A stretch of DNA of 64,000 nt from Jaapia argillacea MUCL 33604. Its lineage: Eukaryota; Basidiomycota; Agaricomycetes; Jaapiales; Jaapiaceae. Made by a program: the position numbers and the translations under genes. Shown one piece after another: positions 23,301 to 35,653 of the stretch (positions within the stretch are counted from its first letter, which is position 1; each line of letters starts with the position of its first letter). Where the stretch lies: assembly GCA_000697665.1 (NCBI GenBank), contig KL197714.1, positions 1,387,557 through 1,451,556 of the forward strand, given 5' to 3'. Below the pieces are notes generated by a model. It made no database searches. It saw only the letters and a program-made list of their open reading frames with translations, and was not told the origin of the DNA.

Positions 23301-25910
23301 TGACTGTGTGGAAGAGGAAGAAGTGGGAGACGCGGGAGGCGAAGAGGTAGGGGTCGACGACATTGCAGAATTTGAATTCGAGGACGAGGAGGCTGAAACC
23401 GATCGCGAGCTAGGCACAGTGATCGACGCCGATTGCGACACAGACTGGCCAGCCGACACGATAACAGACGACGCGGAGTTCGTTGTTGAAGAAACAAAAG
23501 TCGGAGCAGGCGTAGTCATAGGCGTAAAAGTAGAAGTCGTAGAACTCGCATCAACCGAACCAAAAGCAAAGGAAGAAGGGAGGGAAAACGAAGAGGAAGA
23601 GAACAAGGAGGAGGAAGAAGGTGAAACCGATGAAGCCACGAAAACAGAAGTATGAACCGAAATTGACACTGACGTAGACGTTCTTGACAGAGACCCTGAT
23701 CCAGACCCAAATCCGGACGTCGGGTCTGTCGATCCCGTAATTGATCCAATTATGGATGAAGTTGATATCCGGCCGGTTCCTGTGCCTGAAGAGGTTAAAG
23801 TTGAAGATTCCGAACATGATTGACTGCCGGCGCTAGAACATCCCCCATTGCCAGAAGACGCAGGGGCCGATGTCGGGATTGATGGGCTTGATGATGGAGA
23901 TGAGTTTGGAGGAGAGCTCGGTGGAGGAGAGCTTGGTGGAGGGGTTGGTGAAGAGGGAGGAGGTGAGCTTGGAGGAGGATTTGATGAAGAGGTTGGTGGT
24001 AAAGGTGAGCTCGGTTCCGAACTAGGAGGAGGCGTTGGGGAAGAAGAGGGAGGTGGTGAACTCGGAGGGGGCGTTGGGGAGGATGATGGAGGAGAGCTTG
24101 GAGGGGGTGTAGGTGACGACGAGGGAGGAGTTGAGGTTGGAGGAGTCGTGGTAGGAGGAGTGGAGGTAGGAGGGCTTGAAGTTGGAGGGGTAGAGGTTGG
24201 TGGTGGTGAAGGAAACGGTGTCGTGGTTGGAGGCGTCGTACTCGGCGTCGTTGAAGTTGTAGTCGGAGGAGGGTTGGGAGTCGAGGTAGTTGGGGGAGGG
24301 TTCGGAGTCGAAGTCGTAGGAGGAGGGTCTGGAGTCGACGTTGTAGGAGGAGGGCCCGGAGTAGAAGTTGTAGGAGGAGGAGGGTTAGGAGTCGAGGTAG
24401 TAGGAGGAGGGTGGGGAGTCGACGTTGTAGTCGGAGGGGGATTGGGAGTAGAGGTCATAGGGGGAGGGCTGGGAGTCGAAGTCGTAGGAGGAGGGCTCGG
24501 AGTCGAGGTTGTAGGAGGAGGAGGGTTCGGAGTCGACGTCGTAGGAGGCGGGTTGGGAGTCGACGTTGTCGTAGGGGGTGGGTTCGGAGCCGACGTCGTA
24601 GGAGGAGGGTTCGGAGTCGTCGAAGGCGACACAGGAAACTCGTTACCCCGATCCGACGTCGTACTGGTCGTTGTCGTCGTCGGGGGTGGGGGTGGGGGTG
24701 GGGTAGCTGGAGTGGTCGTGGTCGTTATCTCCTGAGTCGTAGGAGGTGGAGATGAGGTTGTAGGAGGAGGTGTAGGTGGTGTTGAAGTTGTTGTAGGAGG
24801 CGGGGGTGGTGTTGAAGTCGTAGGAGGTGAGTCCGGAGTCGACGTCGTAGTAGTAGGAGGGTTCGGAGTCGTCGAAGGCGACACAGGAAACTCGTTACCC
24901 CGATCCTCCGTCGTACTCGTCGCCGTCGTCGTTGTCGTCGGGGTTGAAGTAGTCGTAGGGGGTGGAGGAGAGGTCGTTGAAGTGGTCGTAGTCGTAATCT
25001 CCTGAGTCGTAGGAGGTGAAGATGAAGTTGTAGGAGGAGGTGTAGGTGGTGTTGAAGTTGTTGTAGGAGGTGGGGGTGGTGTTGAAGTTGTAGGAGGTGG
25101 GGGTGGTGTTGAAGTCGTAGGAGGTGGGTTCGGAGTCGACGTCGTAGTAGGAGGAGGGTTGGGAGTCGAAGTCGTAGGAGGTGAGTCCGGAGTCGACGTC
25201 GTAGTAGGAGGCGGGTTGGGAGTCGAAGTCGTCGAAGGCGATACAGGAAACTCGTTACCCCGATCCGACGTCGTACTCGTCGTCGTCGTCGTTGTCGTCG
25301 GGGGAGTTGAAGTAGTCGTAGGGGGTGGAGGAGGGGTCGTTGAAGTGGTCGTAGTCGTAGTCTCATCAGTCGTAGGAGGTGAAGACGAAGTTGTAGGAGG
25401 AGGTGAAGGTGGTGTTGAAGTTGTTGTTGGAGGTGGGGGCGGAGGAGTCGAAGTTGTAGGAGGAGGTGGGGGCGTAGACGAAGTTGTAGGAGGAGGTGGG
25501 GGTGGAGAAGAACTTGTAGGAGGAGGCGGGGGCGGGCTCGAAGTTGTTGTTGGAGGCGGAGGCGGAGACGAAGTTGTCGGGGGTGGTTGAGATGTGTCCG
25601 GCGGAGGACTCGAAGTTGCACCACCAGCTTGACTAGTACCGGGAGGAGGTGTAGGTGAGTTCGTCACTTGTTCCGGTGTCGTGGTGGGTGGTGGTGGGTT
25701 CACTTGACCACCAGCCGGCGCACTGGGCGCTCCCCCTCCACCTCCCCCTCCACCACTTCCCGCACCTCCCACTCCAGTACCACCCTGCGGTACAGCGCCC
25801 ACTCCACCACCCATCCCAACAGCTAACAAAACCAAAACCATCATCCTAACCGTCTCCAGCAAAGAACAAGTCTCGCTTCTCCTACTGAACCACCCAAGAA
25901 ATGCATGCAT
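20382..25910 (-). CDS. Very large Pro/Ser/Thr-rich single-pass membrane protein (mucin-like)
   Basis: The N-terminus has a hydrophobic secretion signal (MMVLVLLAVGMGGGVGAVPQ). About 1000 residues of low complexity follow: PPPTTSTP-type repeats, with three copies of a DRGNEFPVSPSTT segment, then Ser-rich sequence. After an intron comes TIDVTTWYTTTIPGG, then the span IAGLVVGVTFAVGLLTAWAI followed by the basic stop WRGHKRRRLE. The cytoplasmic tail of about 590 residues is Gly/Ser-rich, contains KGKGKGKAKDVEGASG, and ends in a last exon LVAHRMYSTLTF...HHHAD. The architecture fits a heavily O-glycosylated cell-wall sensor or adhesin of the plasma membrane, by analogy only. The intron before the span seems to need a GC donor (CG|GCAGGT) to keep the frame. 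The start at 25,910 is the first ATG; one nearer the signal is possible. Confidence 0.75.
23850..25680 (-). repeat. Proline/threonine-coding minisatellite array
   Basis: Short imperfect repeats of about 15-30 bases encode PPPTTSTPNP-like units inside the mucin-like gene. Three copies of a longer unit (containing GGAAACTCGTTACCCCGATC on the plus strand, near 24,635, 24,885 and 25,245) break the array at intervals of about 250 and 360 bases. Such arrays vary in length between strains. Confidence 0.85.
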
Positions 25911-26131
25911 GGAAGCAAGCAAGCGAAAGGAATAGAAGTCGAACCAGCGACAGGAGAATATAGAAGATATGAAAGCAATGTACAGACCAGCCGGTGAACA
26001 CGCAGTTGTTCCAACATTCCAATCAATCGATTTTTGACAATCGTGGGAGACGAAGCCAACATAATCAAGAGTGAGGCAATTTTCAGGTACAGGGACGCAA
26101 TACCAAAGTGTTTGAAATCTGTCAGCGCCCG

Positions 26132-26719
26132 TTACACAGACTCAAGATCAAAACAAGGGACGTACCGACTTGGCTGGACCAACAGCCACAATCTGACCCA
26201 AGAACGTTCCTCCTGGTGTCTACGAGGTTGAGCCTGGCGACGAGACGGTTTGATTATTTCCTCCCGACTTTCGTTTTTGAACGAGCCATGGATTTTGGAC
26301 GTGGCGTGATTCCGTCGATGGTGGAGAACGGTAGTACACGATTGCAGTTCTAGTAGTGGAGACGTGGCTGTGTAGTCTATGCATCGGCTTGGGGGATAGT
26401 TGAGTCGAGTGGGCGAACCCGGGGGCTGCGGCAACAAGCCGTGATTCACATTGTGAATACGGGGAATGTGAAGGTGATATCGTATCTCCATTAGACCCAA
26501 TTGAGGCAGAATGAAATACCACCACCTCCAGGCGCGGTGAGGCGGTAGAGTGGATTGGGATGAACACGAGTCCGGATTTGACGTTTCTCCATTGGAAGTT
26601 TGGGACGAAGAGGAGGATACGAGCTCATCCGTGTTGTTGTTGGTAGGTATCAAAGGAGTGGAGATGATGATGGGATCAGAAAGAGAGTGATTCGACTGTG
26701 TATGTCGAGTTGGTGCCAT
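26132..26719 (-). CDS. Hypothetical protein, weakly supported
   Basis: An open frame of 195 codons starting MAPTRHTQSNHSLSD, with a Ser/Thr/Asn-rich beginning, a Trp-rich segment (HRAWRWWYFILPQLG) and a basic tail. No domain, paralogue or splice evidence is available. The opposite strand also has a charged, helical-looking open frame (26,600-26,938: TWNEKEKETLLKLHKYRKE), so at most one of the two is likely real. Confidence 0.25.
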   Translation of the reverse strand: MAPTRHTQSNHSLSDPIIISTPLIPTNNNTDELVSSSSSQTSNGETSNPDSCSSQSTLPPHRAWRWWYFILPQLGLMEIRYHLHIPRIHNVNHGLLPQPPGSPTRLNYPPSRCIDYTATSPLLELQSCTTVLHHRRNHATSKIHGSFKNESREEIIKPSRRQAQPRRHQEERSWVRLWLLVQPSRYVPCFDLESV

Positions 26720-26939
26720 GGTGATATTATTGAATTGGATATACGATCTGTCTTGGAAAAGATTCGGTCGATTGACAGGCGCTGTCAAAAGTCTAAAGTC
26801 GTGTGCGATGATGTTCGTGGTATGCTGGATGGCAAGAAAACTTGGAACGAGAAAGAGAAAGAGACGCTGTTGAAGCTACATAAGTATCGAAAAGAAGTAG
26901 GTGAGTTTAGTGCCAAAATGATTGGAGAGGGCGGTTGAA

Positions 26940-29148
26940 CTATGAAATAAACTCTTACCGCATTGCACCACGCCTGTATGCAATTCGCTTGCACAGATCC
27001 ACCACGTTTCCAGCGATTTGACTTTGGGCGGGGAGATACACAGGACCGGAGAGTCGGAGACGGAGTGAAACAACTGAACTGCTCCTCGCCGATGGGGCTT
27101 TTGGGAACTGGGTTTTTTTGAACCAGCTCCACTGCGCCGCCTTTTGCCTTGCCTTCTCAGAAACCATGTATCGGCGTCCTCGGCCCACCCATCCTCGAGG
27201 TTCTTCCAGCGTCTCCCTCGACGGGATCTAAACTATTTTTGGACGAACACGCTGCGCCGAACTGGTGGAAACATGAGAAGCGCCCCACCGATCAAACGCT
27301 GATCATGACTGTATTCTTATCTAATCTGCATACTGTGCCGATCACGCTTGTTCGGTTCCACGGCTTGCCCTTTGTCTTCAACCACAACATCCTTGTCCTC
27401 TCCATTTCTCAAGTCCTTCAAGCTGCTATGGACTACTCTTTGTTGCTTTCGAGTTTCACCTACCCGAAGAATCACACAATATCCGAGATCTGCTTATCGG
27501 TATCCAACCGACCATCGTGCGAGCCCACGAGCGCTCAGAGTGTACCTATGAAGTCACTCCAGCGTATGATGACGCCAACACTGTTTTTTTATGTTTTTCA
27601 AATATTCAAAAACGTAAGTCCACGACCAGATGATTTCTCATTCCTCTCACCGTTTGTAAGTACCTCAACAAAATTGCTATCGTTCATGGGACCGGAGAAG
27701 GATTGACAAGGCCCTCCGCCATCGATGCTGGAATGGACGAGGTCTGGATGGTCCGTTATCACTGGGAGTGCCGTAACCAACCCCGGACTCGCGCGATGTG
27801 GAGCCCAAGCTCATCCTTCTCATCTTCCTTCACCCCAACCCCGGTCGTTAGGCTACCTTCCATAGCTTCGACGCTCGATCCCGAGCCAAGTTTCCAAGGT
27901 GGAAGAAGACCTCCCATGTGGGGAAGAATTTCCCTACTTGACGCCATCGTCGCTCACCTGGTCAGCAACGTGTAGTGAAGGTATAAGAACGTTGCGTCGC
28001 TCCAGGCAACGTTGTTTTAACCTTGGGAGTTGGCTTTGATCGTGTTTTCGTCGAGCTGGCTAACGTTCCTCCCCTCATCCCCCTGTACTTGTCTCAACAA
28101 TTGATTATCGATCGACTGAGTGCCCACGACAGCGGGTCAGGGGCTTTGAGCGATTGTTCCTTATGCCTCATGTATCACCTAACGGCAGACCAATCCCATC
28201 TCGAATGAAAGTGCTTTCCCACATAGATAGTCGGTCTACTTACGCCGCCGATACTTCTGCAGTTCCTGGCCAAAAGGACTGATATGGTAGGGGAGATCAT
28301 TCACTTACGAACGTCCAGTCTCGAAACTTCTCGAAAGCGTTAGGATTGCCAACGCGCTCTCCCGCGAAAGTCTTGGCATCCTTTATCCGCCGTTGCTAGC
28401 AAGTTAGACAACCACTTATCATATGCCTGCGCTTTTCCTCCACTTATCACATCGCCGGCAGCTCTGCAGTTCCTGACTAAATGGACGGATATGGCAGGGA
28501 AGATCCTTCACTTACGAACATCCAGGCTCGAAAGAATTAGGATTGCCCAGGTACTCTCTCCCGCGAATGTCTTAGCATGCTGCATCCTTTATCCCCCGTT
28601 GTGCCCAGCAAGTGGACGATCACACCTGCGCTTTTCCTCCACTTATCACATCGCCGACAGCTCTGTAGTTCCTGACCCATGGATGGATATGGTAGCGAAG
28701 GACATTCACTTACGAACATCCAGGCTCGAAAGAGTTTGGATTCAAAATGTGCTCTCTCCCGCGAACGACTTTAGTCTCGTCTTGGAATGTGTTAGCATTG
28801 GCAGTAATTACCTTCTAGTACTATAGTGCCTATGGACGGCATACATCGCTATCCGCCCATTCAAAGCCATTCAGCTGGGCGTCCTGCCTCACAAGTGGAC
28901 GATCACTAGTCACTTATACTATGTCTCTCGGCATACCGCGACCGAGGACTTGAAGGATTAACCCACTTTTATATCAGCCGTAAAGATCAGGCCTTCCGCG
29001 CTGCGTGGTCGGTGATCAGCGAATCGTGAAAATAGGCTAAACGACAACAGACCTAGATAAGCATGATAACCCATCGCCAACTTTCTCTCCCCATTGAACC
29101 TCCATCTTCATACATCCCCCCTGAGATACGTCCTACAACTTTCCCAAA
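26940..29148. other. Region without a recognised gene
   Basis: Open stretches at 27,149-27,706 and 27,703-27,975 (plus) look possibly coding and donor-like gtaagt sites occur near 27,612 and 27,656, but I cannot build or recognise a protein. 28,262-28,815 is a tandem repeat listed separately. The last 300 bases are the upstream region of the BTB gene. Confidence 0.35.
28262..28815. repeat. Tandem repeat of about 200 bases, two full units and one partial
   Basis: Units start at about 28,262, 28,469 and 28,668 with GTTCCTG. Each contains TTCACTTACGAAC, CCAGGCTCGAAAG, CTCTCTCCCGCGAA and ends CACTTATCACATCGCC-GCAGCTCTG. Lengths are about 207 and 199 bases; the third unit breaks off near 28,815. 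Units differ at many positions, so they are not recent. No long open frame is shared. Confidence 0.8.
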
Positions 29149-30124
29149 ATGTCCTCGTCATCCACCGAACCCGCATCCGACTACTGCCCCAGTTTCAACC
29201 ATCCAGACGCAGACATAATCCTCCGTTCCTCCTCCAACACCCATTTCAAATCGTTCAAAACCATCCTCTCCCTCTCTTCCCCAATCTTTGCCGACATGTT
29301 CTTAGTCTCCCAACCACCCACTCCATCCACTTTCGATGATCCAGATTCAACCAAAGACGGTCTTCCGGTGGTACCACTGTCCGGCACTCACTCGAGTGTC
29401 AAAGCTCTCTTAGAGTTTTGTCACCCCTGCGAGAACCCGACTCTGAGATCCCTAGAAGAAGTAAAAACCATCCTCGAACTCGCACAGATGTATGAAATCG
29501 CTTTCATCATCAAATCCCTCGAACCACAATTGTTGAAGTTCGCAGAGAAGGATCCGATGAGGGTATACGCCATAGCGTGCATATACGAGTTGAAGAATGT
29601 AGCGATAGAAGCTGCGAAGCTCACCCTTCGGCATCCCGCCAATGAGATGTTCCCAGGTCGACATACCACCCTCGCTAGCGAGTTCAAGTTGATTTCGGCG
29701 CAGAGCATTTTTCGACTTCAGACGTATCGCGAGGATTGCGTCGCAGCTATGGACATCCCTTCCAACCACTTTCGGAACCTCCTCTACGGGTGGACGAAAC
29801 ATTGTAATTCCTGCGCCAAAAAAACGAATTCAGGCAAGAGTCGCTTCGGATCGTATTGGACGACGTTTAACGAACGAGCCGTCGTAGCTCTTCGCGAGAG
29901 ACCGTGCGGAGAAACGGTGTTGTCCCTTCAGTTACTCGCACCTTGTTTGAAGATGATTTGTGAGAAGTGCCCGGAGAAGACGGCGAAGGAGATGTCTCTG
30001 TATGCGGAACGTTTGGGTGGGTACGTCGATGAAATCATAGCTAAGGTGAGTTTCGCTGAGCCCCTTTGATTGATGTTATTGTCGCTGAGAGTTTTATTAG
30101 GTGGAGATGTCTTTTCCGTTCTAG
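29149..30124 (+). CDS. BTB/POZ-domain protein
   Basis: The N-terminal 110 residues follow the BTB fold as in many Agaricomycete paralogues: FNHPDADIILRSSSNTHFKS, FKTILSLSSPIFADMFL, PVVPLSGTHSSVKALLEF, then helices TILELAQMYEIAFIIK and YAIACIYELKNVAIEAAK. BTB domains mediate dimerisation and often recruit Cullin-3; fungal members of this type are mostly uncharacterised. A Cys-containing stretch (HCNSCAKKTNSG, CEKCPEK) lies in the C-terminal half. A single intron near the end (AAG|gtgagt...ttattag|GTG) leaves a tiny last exon, VEMSFPF. The ATG in AAAATGTCC is the first after the leader. Confidence 0.85.
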
Positions 30125-30698
30125 TTGGCCGTCAATTGTCAGAGCACAGTTTCCGCGATCGATTTCGTTTGTGTCCACTTGTACGAATATTTGCTTTTGG
30201 TTTTCTTCGCTATCTCCTTCTGGACTGACATCTCTTGCGAAGCATTGTACGTTGACGTTCGATCCATCTTGAACAATGTAGCTTGAATTACTCGAATGGT
30301 TCCCCATCTCGTAGGCATGTGTACGAAAACGTTAGGGTTCGAGCCGTCTTTCTATGCAAGTGTTGTGCTGCCTACCTTGGATTCCGGGATGAGCGACAAA
30401 TATCTTGAGGTAGTGAACGCAGCTTACAGTAATTCGCGGACTCCCAACGACCGAAGCCCAGTGCCAAACCAAAATAGACTGACATGGCTGCGACGTTAGC
30501 ACCACACCCATGTTTATCGAGATTTAGCAATAACGTCAACGAAACGGTAGCAAACCGAATTAGAACATTACGGTGATGTTCACAGGATGCAGGTCCTCTT
30601 CGGCGCGTTGGAACTACTTGCTGAGGCTGATGTCGAACGCGAAGAGACTGTAGCCTTTGCTGAATACGACATTGAACTTGAGTGATATTGCGCTGGAG
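30125..30698. other. Intergenic between convergent genes, nothing seen
   Basis: Lies between the BTB gene (plus) and the WW-like membrane protein (minus). No recognisable gene. Confidence 0.4.
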
Positions 30699-33694
30699 CT
30701 AAACAGGCAAGGATGGTATAGGCGAGAGAGCGATCGGAGGTGGTGGAGTTGCGGCAGCCCTAGTTTCCCTTCTCCCACCTAATTTCCTCCATGGCGCACC
30801 GAGGCAACCCTTCATTGCACCAGCCCATCCAAATATATTTTTCTGCTTCCCCTCCCAATCCTTGATGGCAAACCAAACGATCAACGATAGAACGCAAGCC
30901 CAGGCGACCGCCAGCACCGTGGACGAAGCAATGTCGTGCGGCACGAACATCACATCCAGATTGAAGGTGAGGCAGAAGAGTGCCACCAGAAACAGGACCA
31001 TCCTAATCGCGTGCTTTGGATTAGATGCTGAATGTAATCAAGGGATACTTGACTCACCCCCACATCAATAGCGCATACGGAATCGCGTACATGATGGCCA
31101 AAGGTTCAAGACTGCCGTTTCTCCCGACATTTGCCTCCATATATGCCTCCTATTGAAGCAATCAGCCAAGTACGATGTGAAGAACCCTCGAGACGTACCG
31201 CCGTAGCTGCGTCTGCGGAGGACATTGACTGATGTTGGCGGACCAAGACAAGAGCAATTATAATACTTCCTGTGCTGGCGAGGGTTGAGAGGTAGCTTGC
31301 AATCTGAGGAGGCCACAGTTGGTTATCAGTCCGGGCAACATTGTTGCCTCCCAGTACTGAGACATTGACAGCTAACATCACAGTTGCCTGGAAATAGGCC
31401 GTCAAGGACAGCCAAGTTTGGGGAGAAAGAGTTGGTGGCACATACCATAAACGACAACTTCTCCCAGTCCTCTTGGAGTTTTGTCATAAACCTCACCCAG
31501 GGAGCAAAGCTAATAACTCGATCGGCCCACATCTGCTCTAACTCTTCAAGATGAGTGCCAAGGGAGCAGAATAAAAATGGTGACAGAATCTTGATGAGCC
31601 ACGAGCGCGGCCGGTGAGAGTTTTCAACGAATATACTTTGCCCATGGGCTAACCGAGCGCCTTCTTGGCCATGGTTATGCATGAAGCGAATATTTGCTGG
31701 TTATGGTCAGGATAGACTGCGTAGGTCTGGTGAATCGGACAAACCAAAGTAAGTCATCAGTCTCCCTGCATTTATGAAGTCGGTCCAACCAGTATGTGAG
31801 GAATGATATTTGGATCACCTACCGACAACACAAGCTGATGTCCCCTCCGCAGGGCCAATTTCTGGTAGTATGCTTTATAAGTACCACTGGGTGATACACT
31901 GGAAGATCACTGACTAGGAATATTTTTGACCAATTCCAAGATTATCTTCGCGTCCGCGGAGAGGAAGGGTGAAAGCGATGAACCAGACGTGGTTGAGTCT
32001 ATAGTCGATAAGTTAGCCGCAAGCGAGGGATGGAAACACAGGGAAAAAGAAGAACAGACCAATAGTGGCGTGCATGAGCAAGCCGATTAGATGTTTAAGG
32101 ACTTCAGGCGCTACTGTGCGGTGGTTAGGGAACCGTTCATAGTGAGTCCTTCAGCTGTCTCAATCGTCTTGATAATGATGTTCTAAAAATGCTACGTTAC
32201 TGGCAGTTTCGAGGGGCACAAATTGGTACTCACCTGTAGAAATTGAGCACGTACCAATACCGAGCCTCCAGACCTACTTCTGTGGTTCCATGAGTTATTG
32301 GACGCCTAAAGCACAGCACGGGAGAGGACGTACTGATATGGCCGAGATTTGGCTCGCCTTCAAACCCGTCTAGGATAGAACGCGCTGGGCGCGCTTCCAA
32401 CCAGAAAAGCGTTTTTGCGCGGGTATTAACGAGATAGTAGTGGACATTATTTTCCACTGCCACGGCTCCTTCAGGTTGCTCCGAGTGCAGCATCTCCAGC
32501 ACAAGCTCAACGCCGTCGCCCATAGCAGCTTCTCTTTCGGGGTCAAAGACGTCATTAATATTATTCAGAATATCCTCAAGGGCGGCAGCAACTTTCGGTT
32601 TGTATAGATTTGCTTCTGTAAAGCATTGCTGATTGAATTTGAATCAAGCTATGAGCTAGAATCCAGGCAAAGAACGAGGAACTAACCTTTCCCTCGTTGT
32701 AAAAGTACAACGCACCCTCCGGATGGCCACAAGCTTCCCAGCCAGAGGGAAGAGGACCGCTAAAATGGATGCCGTCAAACTGACAACACTACGGAGATTT
32801 AATACAAAGCTCACATTTTGAACTCCGTCTCCTTAGGGGGGATTTCATACGTAGGACTTTTGCGCTTTGGTCTACCAAACCCTTCAGTGAGTTGTTCTTG
32901 ATGAGGGTAAATTGCTTGACCGACATGGTGATTCCCCTGTCATATCTTGGTACCCCCATTGATGTGATTGGTATGAGCTTTGGTCTGGTCCGTCTCTGTG
33001 GTGTTGGCGCAGCTGGGTTGTTGCTTGGGCCTGCAGTGATTCTGGATGATAGGTGCGTCGCAGAGCCTTGAGGCGCCTGGGGGTCTGCACGAGGAAGGGC
33101 GGGAATCAAGTTGATCATGGAGCCCGACCTCGAATGGATTTGTATGGGAGATGGAGACCTCTGATTGGAAAGGTGAGAACCAGAAGGAGAAGGAGGGCGA
33201 GATAATGGATGAAGATAGGTTTGGTTGGAAACCCTAGAGCCAGAGGGAGACGGAGCGCGAGACGATGGATGAAGAAGATTTTGGTTAGGTGTCGGGTTCG
33301 GATGAGATGCTGCTGGGAGTGGGGATGGGTATAAATGCTCGCTTCCTTCTCCAGGGCCTTCGACGTTAATATTCAAGCTGGGGCAGATGGTCGACACAGT
33401 CTTAGCAACCCCATCTGAGGTTGAAAGACCATATGACGACGGGTGAGATTTTGTCGACTTCGAATCTCCAGGGTCACGAGGATCCTTTCCGATGAGCGAG
33501 AGAGCCAAGCGCCTAATGCGACGTTGGATTACCACCCAAACACGAGAGATTAGAGATAGGATCCAGCGTCTGCACCCCTGCAGCTTCGATATCAACCAAA
33601 GTAAGACTTTAACCAGGAATCGGACAAGCGTAGCCTTCATCGCGTCCAAGACTGAGTGGTGGAGCAATTCCAAGGAGGATGCTCGCCTCAGCAT
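30699..33694 (-). CDS. WW-like, multi-span membrane protein of the Agaricomycete type
   Basis: Many exons. The N-terminus starts MLRRASS with amphipathic or membrane helices (FLVKVLLWLISKL), then a Ser/Pro-rich linker with a degenerate repeat (PSPSGSRVSNQ, PSPSGSHLSNQ). PRYDRGITMSVKQFT leads to a WW-like module (PSGWEACGHPEGALYFYN), then a helical domain with LEDILNNINDVFDPE, HYYLVNTRAKTLFWLEA and a region ending GTHLEELEQMWADRV and WEKLSFM. The C-terminal part has several membrane spans (TAYFQATVMLAVNVSVLGG, YLSTLASTGSIIIALVLV, VLFLVALFCLTFNL, VLAVAWACVLSLIVWFAI). This is a widespread mushroom family with no assigned function. Start choice is uncertain; an in-frame upstream codon at 33,829 is not an obvious start. 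Exon order is supported by HPEGALYFYNEGK joining QCFTEANLYKP. Confidence 0.7.
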
Positions 33695-33897
33695 TAATGT
33701 ATGCTGTGATAAGCGCCATGGTCGTTTTGGGCAGTGGTGCTCGGCACCTCGTTCAAGAATGTTTCGGGGGGGTGGCGCTGACCGGAACACCGGGCCGCCG
33801 TTTCGCCACTGAAAGTAAGGCCCCCACAAAGATCTAACTATGCATCGCAGGGTAATTTATCAACGAGGAAGACTCTTTCCCGAGCAAATGCAGTCAC

Positions 33898-35283
33898 TCA
33901 AGGGAGATCAGACTGAAGGAAGGGTAGGTCCATGGCATTGAGATACGAGTGAGGGAAACCCAACAAAAAGACGATGGTGAATGGCGTAGGTAGGTATTGT
34001 AGGAGACTGTAAGACGAAGATTTGGCAGGAAATAGTACAGTACACGCGACAAAACTCTGCAGCGCCAGGTAGCCCAAAATTCCTACAGGGAGGTTTATTC
34101 GAAGGGCTTCAGCAGAGTTCGCAAACAGCATGGAGGCAAACTTCAAAAGATCACCCATCCTTAGGACAGATGAGACTCCAAGAGGTCTGATGTCGACTGA
34201 ACAGTGTTTGGGTCCTTACTCGGAGGAGAGGGTTGGGAGCCTAAGGTCATGATTTCTCCCGATACTCGACGTCGAACGGACAACATGAGTGAGACGGCAA
34301 ACAACCAGTTGAAATGAATGACGGAGAAATCCGTATCCAAGCAGCGAGTATTGGCTAGTGCTCATCAGGAGATGAGACCTCCAGGGCAGTCGCAAAAGAG
34401 TATAGTCAAAGTCCCCTAGGAGTCCAACGTCGCAGTTCAACTTGGTTTGTGAAGCAGTGCCGGGACTCATCGAGGACCAAGCTGCGCCGAGGATTGAGAT
34501 TCGAGAAAAGACGTCGTGGCGCCCACTTTGCGGAGACGAACTGTTGGGGGGAAACGACGTAGACAGGAAGGGCACGATGGCCATTTGATTTCCAGATAAA
34601 ACACTCCTGGGGCAGTCCCGCGGGCGAACCTCACTATCGGACCAGGATCCACGGCTCCCCAGAACTTGCCACCTGTTAACACCGCGAGAAGGAGCGGCAA
34701 CTAACACCTTCCGCAAGCAGGTTTCACGCGTGCGACCATCAAAGTCGGTCCCGAGCCTCAGATCTGGTGAAGAGGTTGCCAGGACTCTCACCGACATCTG
34801 GGCGCCAAGGGCGACCCGTGGCGATAGATTGGACACCATGGGTGCGAGGGAAAGCAAACGCTGAGCTACGAACGACGCCAAGGTTGGATAACGAGATGAG
34901 AAGTACAGAAAAGCTGAAAGCCCAGGGTATTCGGCCACCGAGATCCACGAAGAAATCGTCGCCAAGGTTCCAGAGGAAACGCTGCTTATGCGTAACGGGA
35001 GACCGGGATGTCGACGATGGGGTTCTTGACAACAACAGAGTGGACAGGAGCTGTGGGTTGAAAGCCCTACCCAAAGTTGCGTCAAGAGTCCGAGTGGATG
35101 AAATGGCGACAAGCATGACAGATCTACCACCATATTGTTAGACCCCACGAAAAAAATTGCTGCCCTGCCTTGTCTAGATATTTGATCTCCCAGCAACACC
35201 GCGGAAAGCAACGGCAACGTCCATACGGCAATCCCATAACACTCACCAAGCAAGTCATAAGGAGTTTCATAGATCCCGAGCAC
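33898..35283 (-). CDS. Unrecognised membrane-like protein, model uncertain
   Basis: The terminal exon (33,898-34,159) encodes hydrophobic helices (INLPVGILGYLALQSFVACT, YLPTPFTIVFLLGF). It joins an upstream exon in frame through gtaagg...cctaag, giving TLSSE-MGDLLKF. Upstream, an open frame of about 350 codons runs to 35,283 and includes IAVWTLPLLSAVLLGDQI, but it is Ser/Arg/Pro-rich in the middle and probably contains unrecognised introns; another frame at 34,739-35,116 is also open. There is no ATG at 35,283. I cannot name the family. Only the last intron is well supported. Confidence 0.35.
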
Positions 35284-35653
35284 GAAAGTTTTCTGCGTGC
35301 AGTTCGGTCCTGCCCTCCGACGCGCCTCCGAGATCCCAAACGATGCTCAACAGAGATTCACCATGCAGTAACCTAAGCCGACAAACATCAGGTTTCTATG
35401 CCACGACTTTCCAAGCAAGTTTTGTGTCCAAGACAGAAGTCAAACGCGACAGAAACAAGGGCAAGAATTGAAGAAAACAGACGCCAAGTCTGAATCGTGG
35501 AAATAGAACGGGGTTCCGGGTTGCCTTCCCAAACCTATCAGGATGAGCCATGCCGTGGATAAATGTGGTGCTCGTAATCCACAGACTTCACTCCCTTCCA
35601 CATCCTTCCCAACCTTTCCCAGCGCCTTTCGAAGCTGAGAGCTTGTCAGCTCG

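Noticed and set aside
23850-25680. Regularly spaced direct repeats that could suggest a CRISPR-like array, plus long open frames on the plus strand
   Set aside because: The repeats translate into a Pro/Thr-rich protein with spacing set by codons, and the organism is a fungus. The plus-strand frames (Gly/Val/Glu-rich) are mirror images of the repeat composition.
26600-26938. Charged, helical-looking open frame on the plus strand
   Set aside because: Overlaps another frame on the opposite strand and has no homologue or splice support; kept only as a remark.
27149-27975. Possible multi-exon gene on the plus strand
   Set aside because: Donor-like sites occur, but no splicing gave a recognisable or clearly protein-like product.
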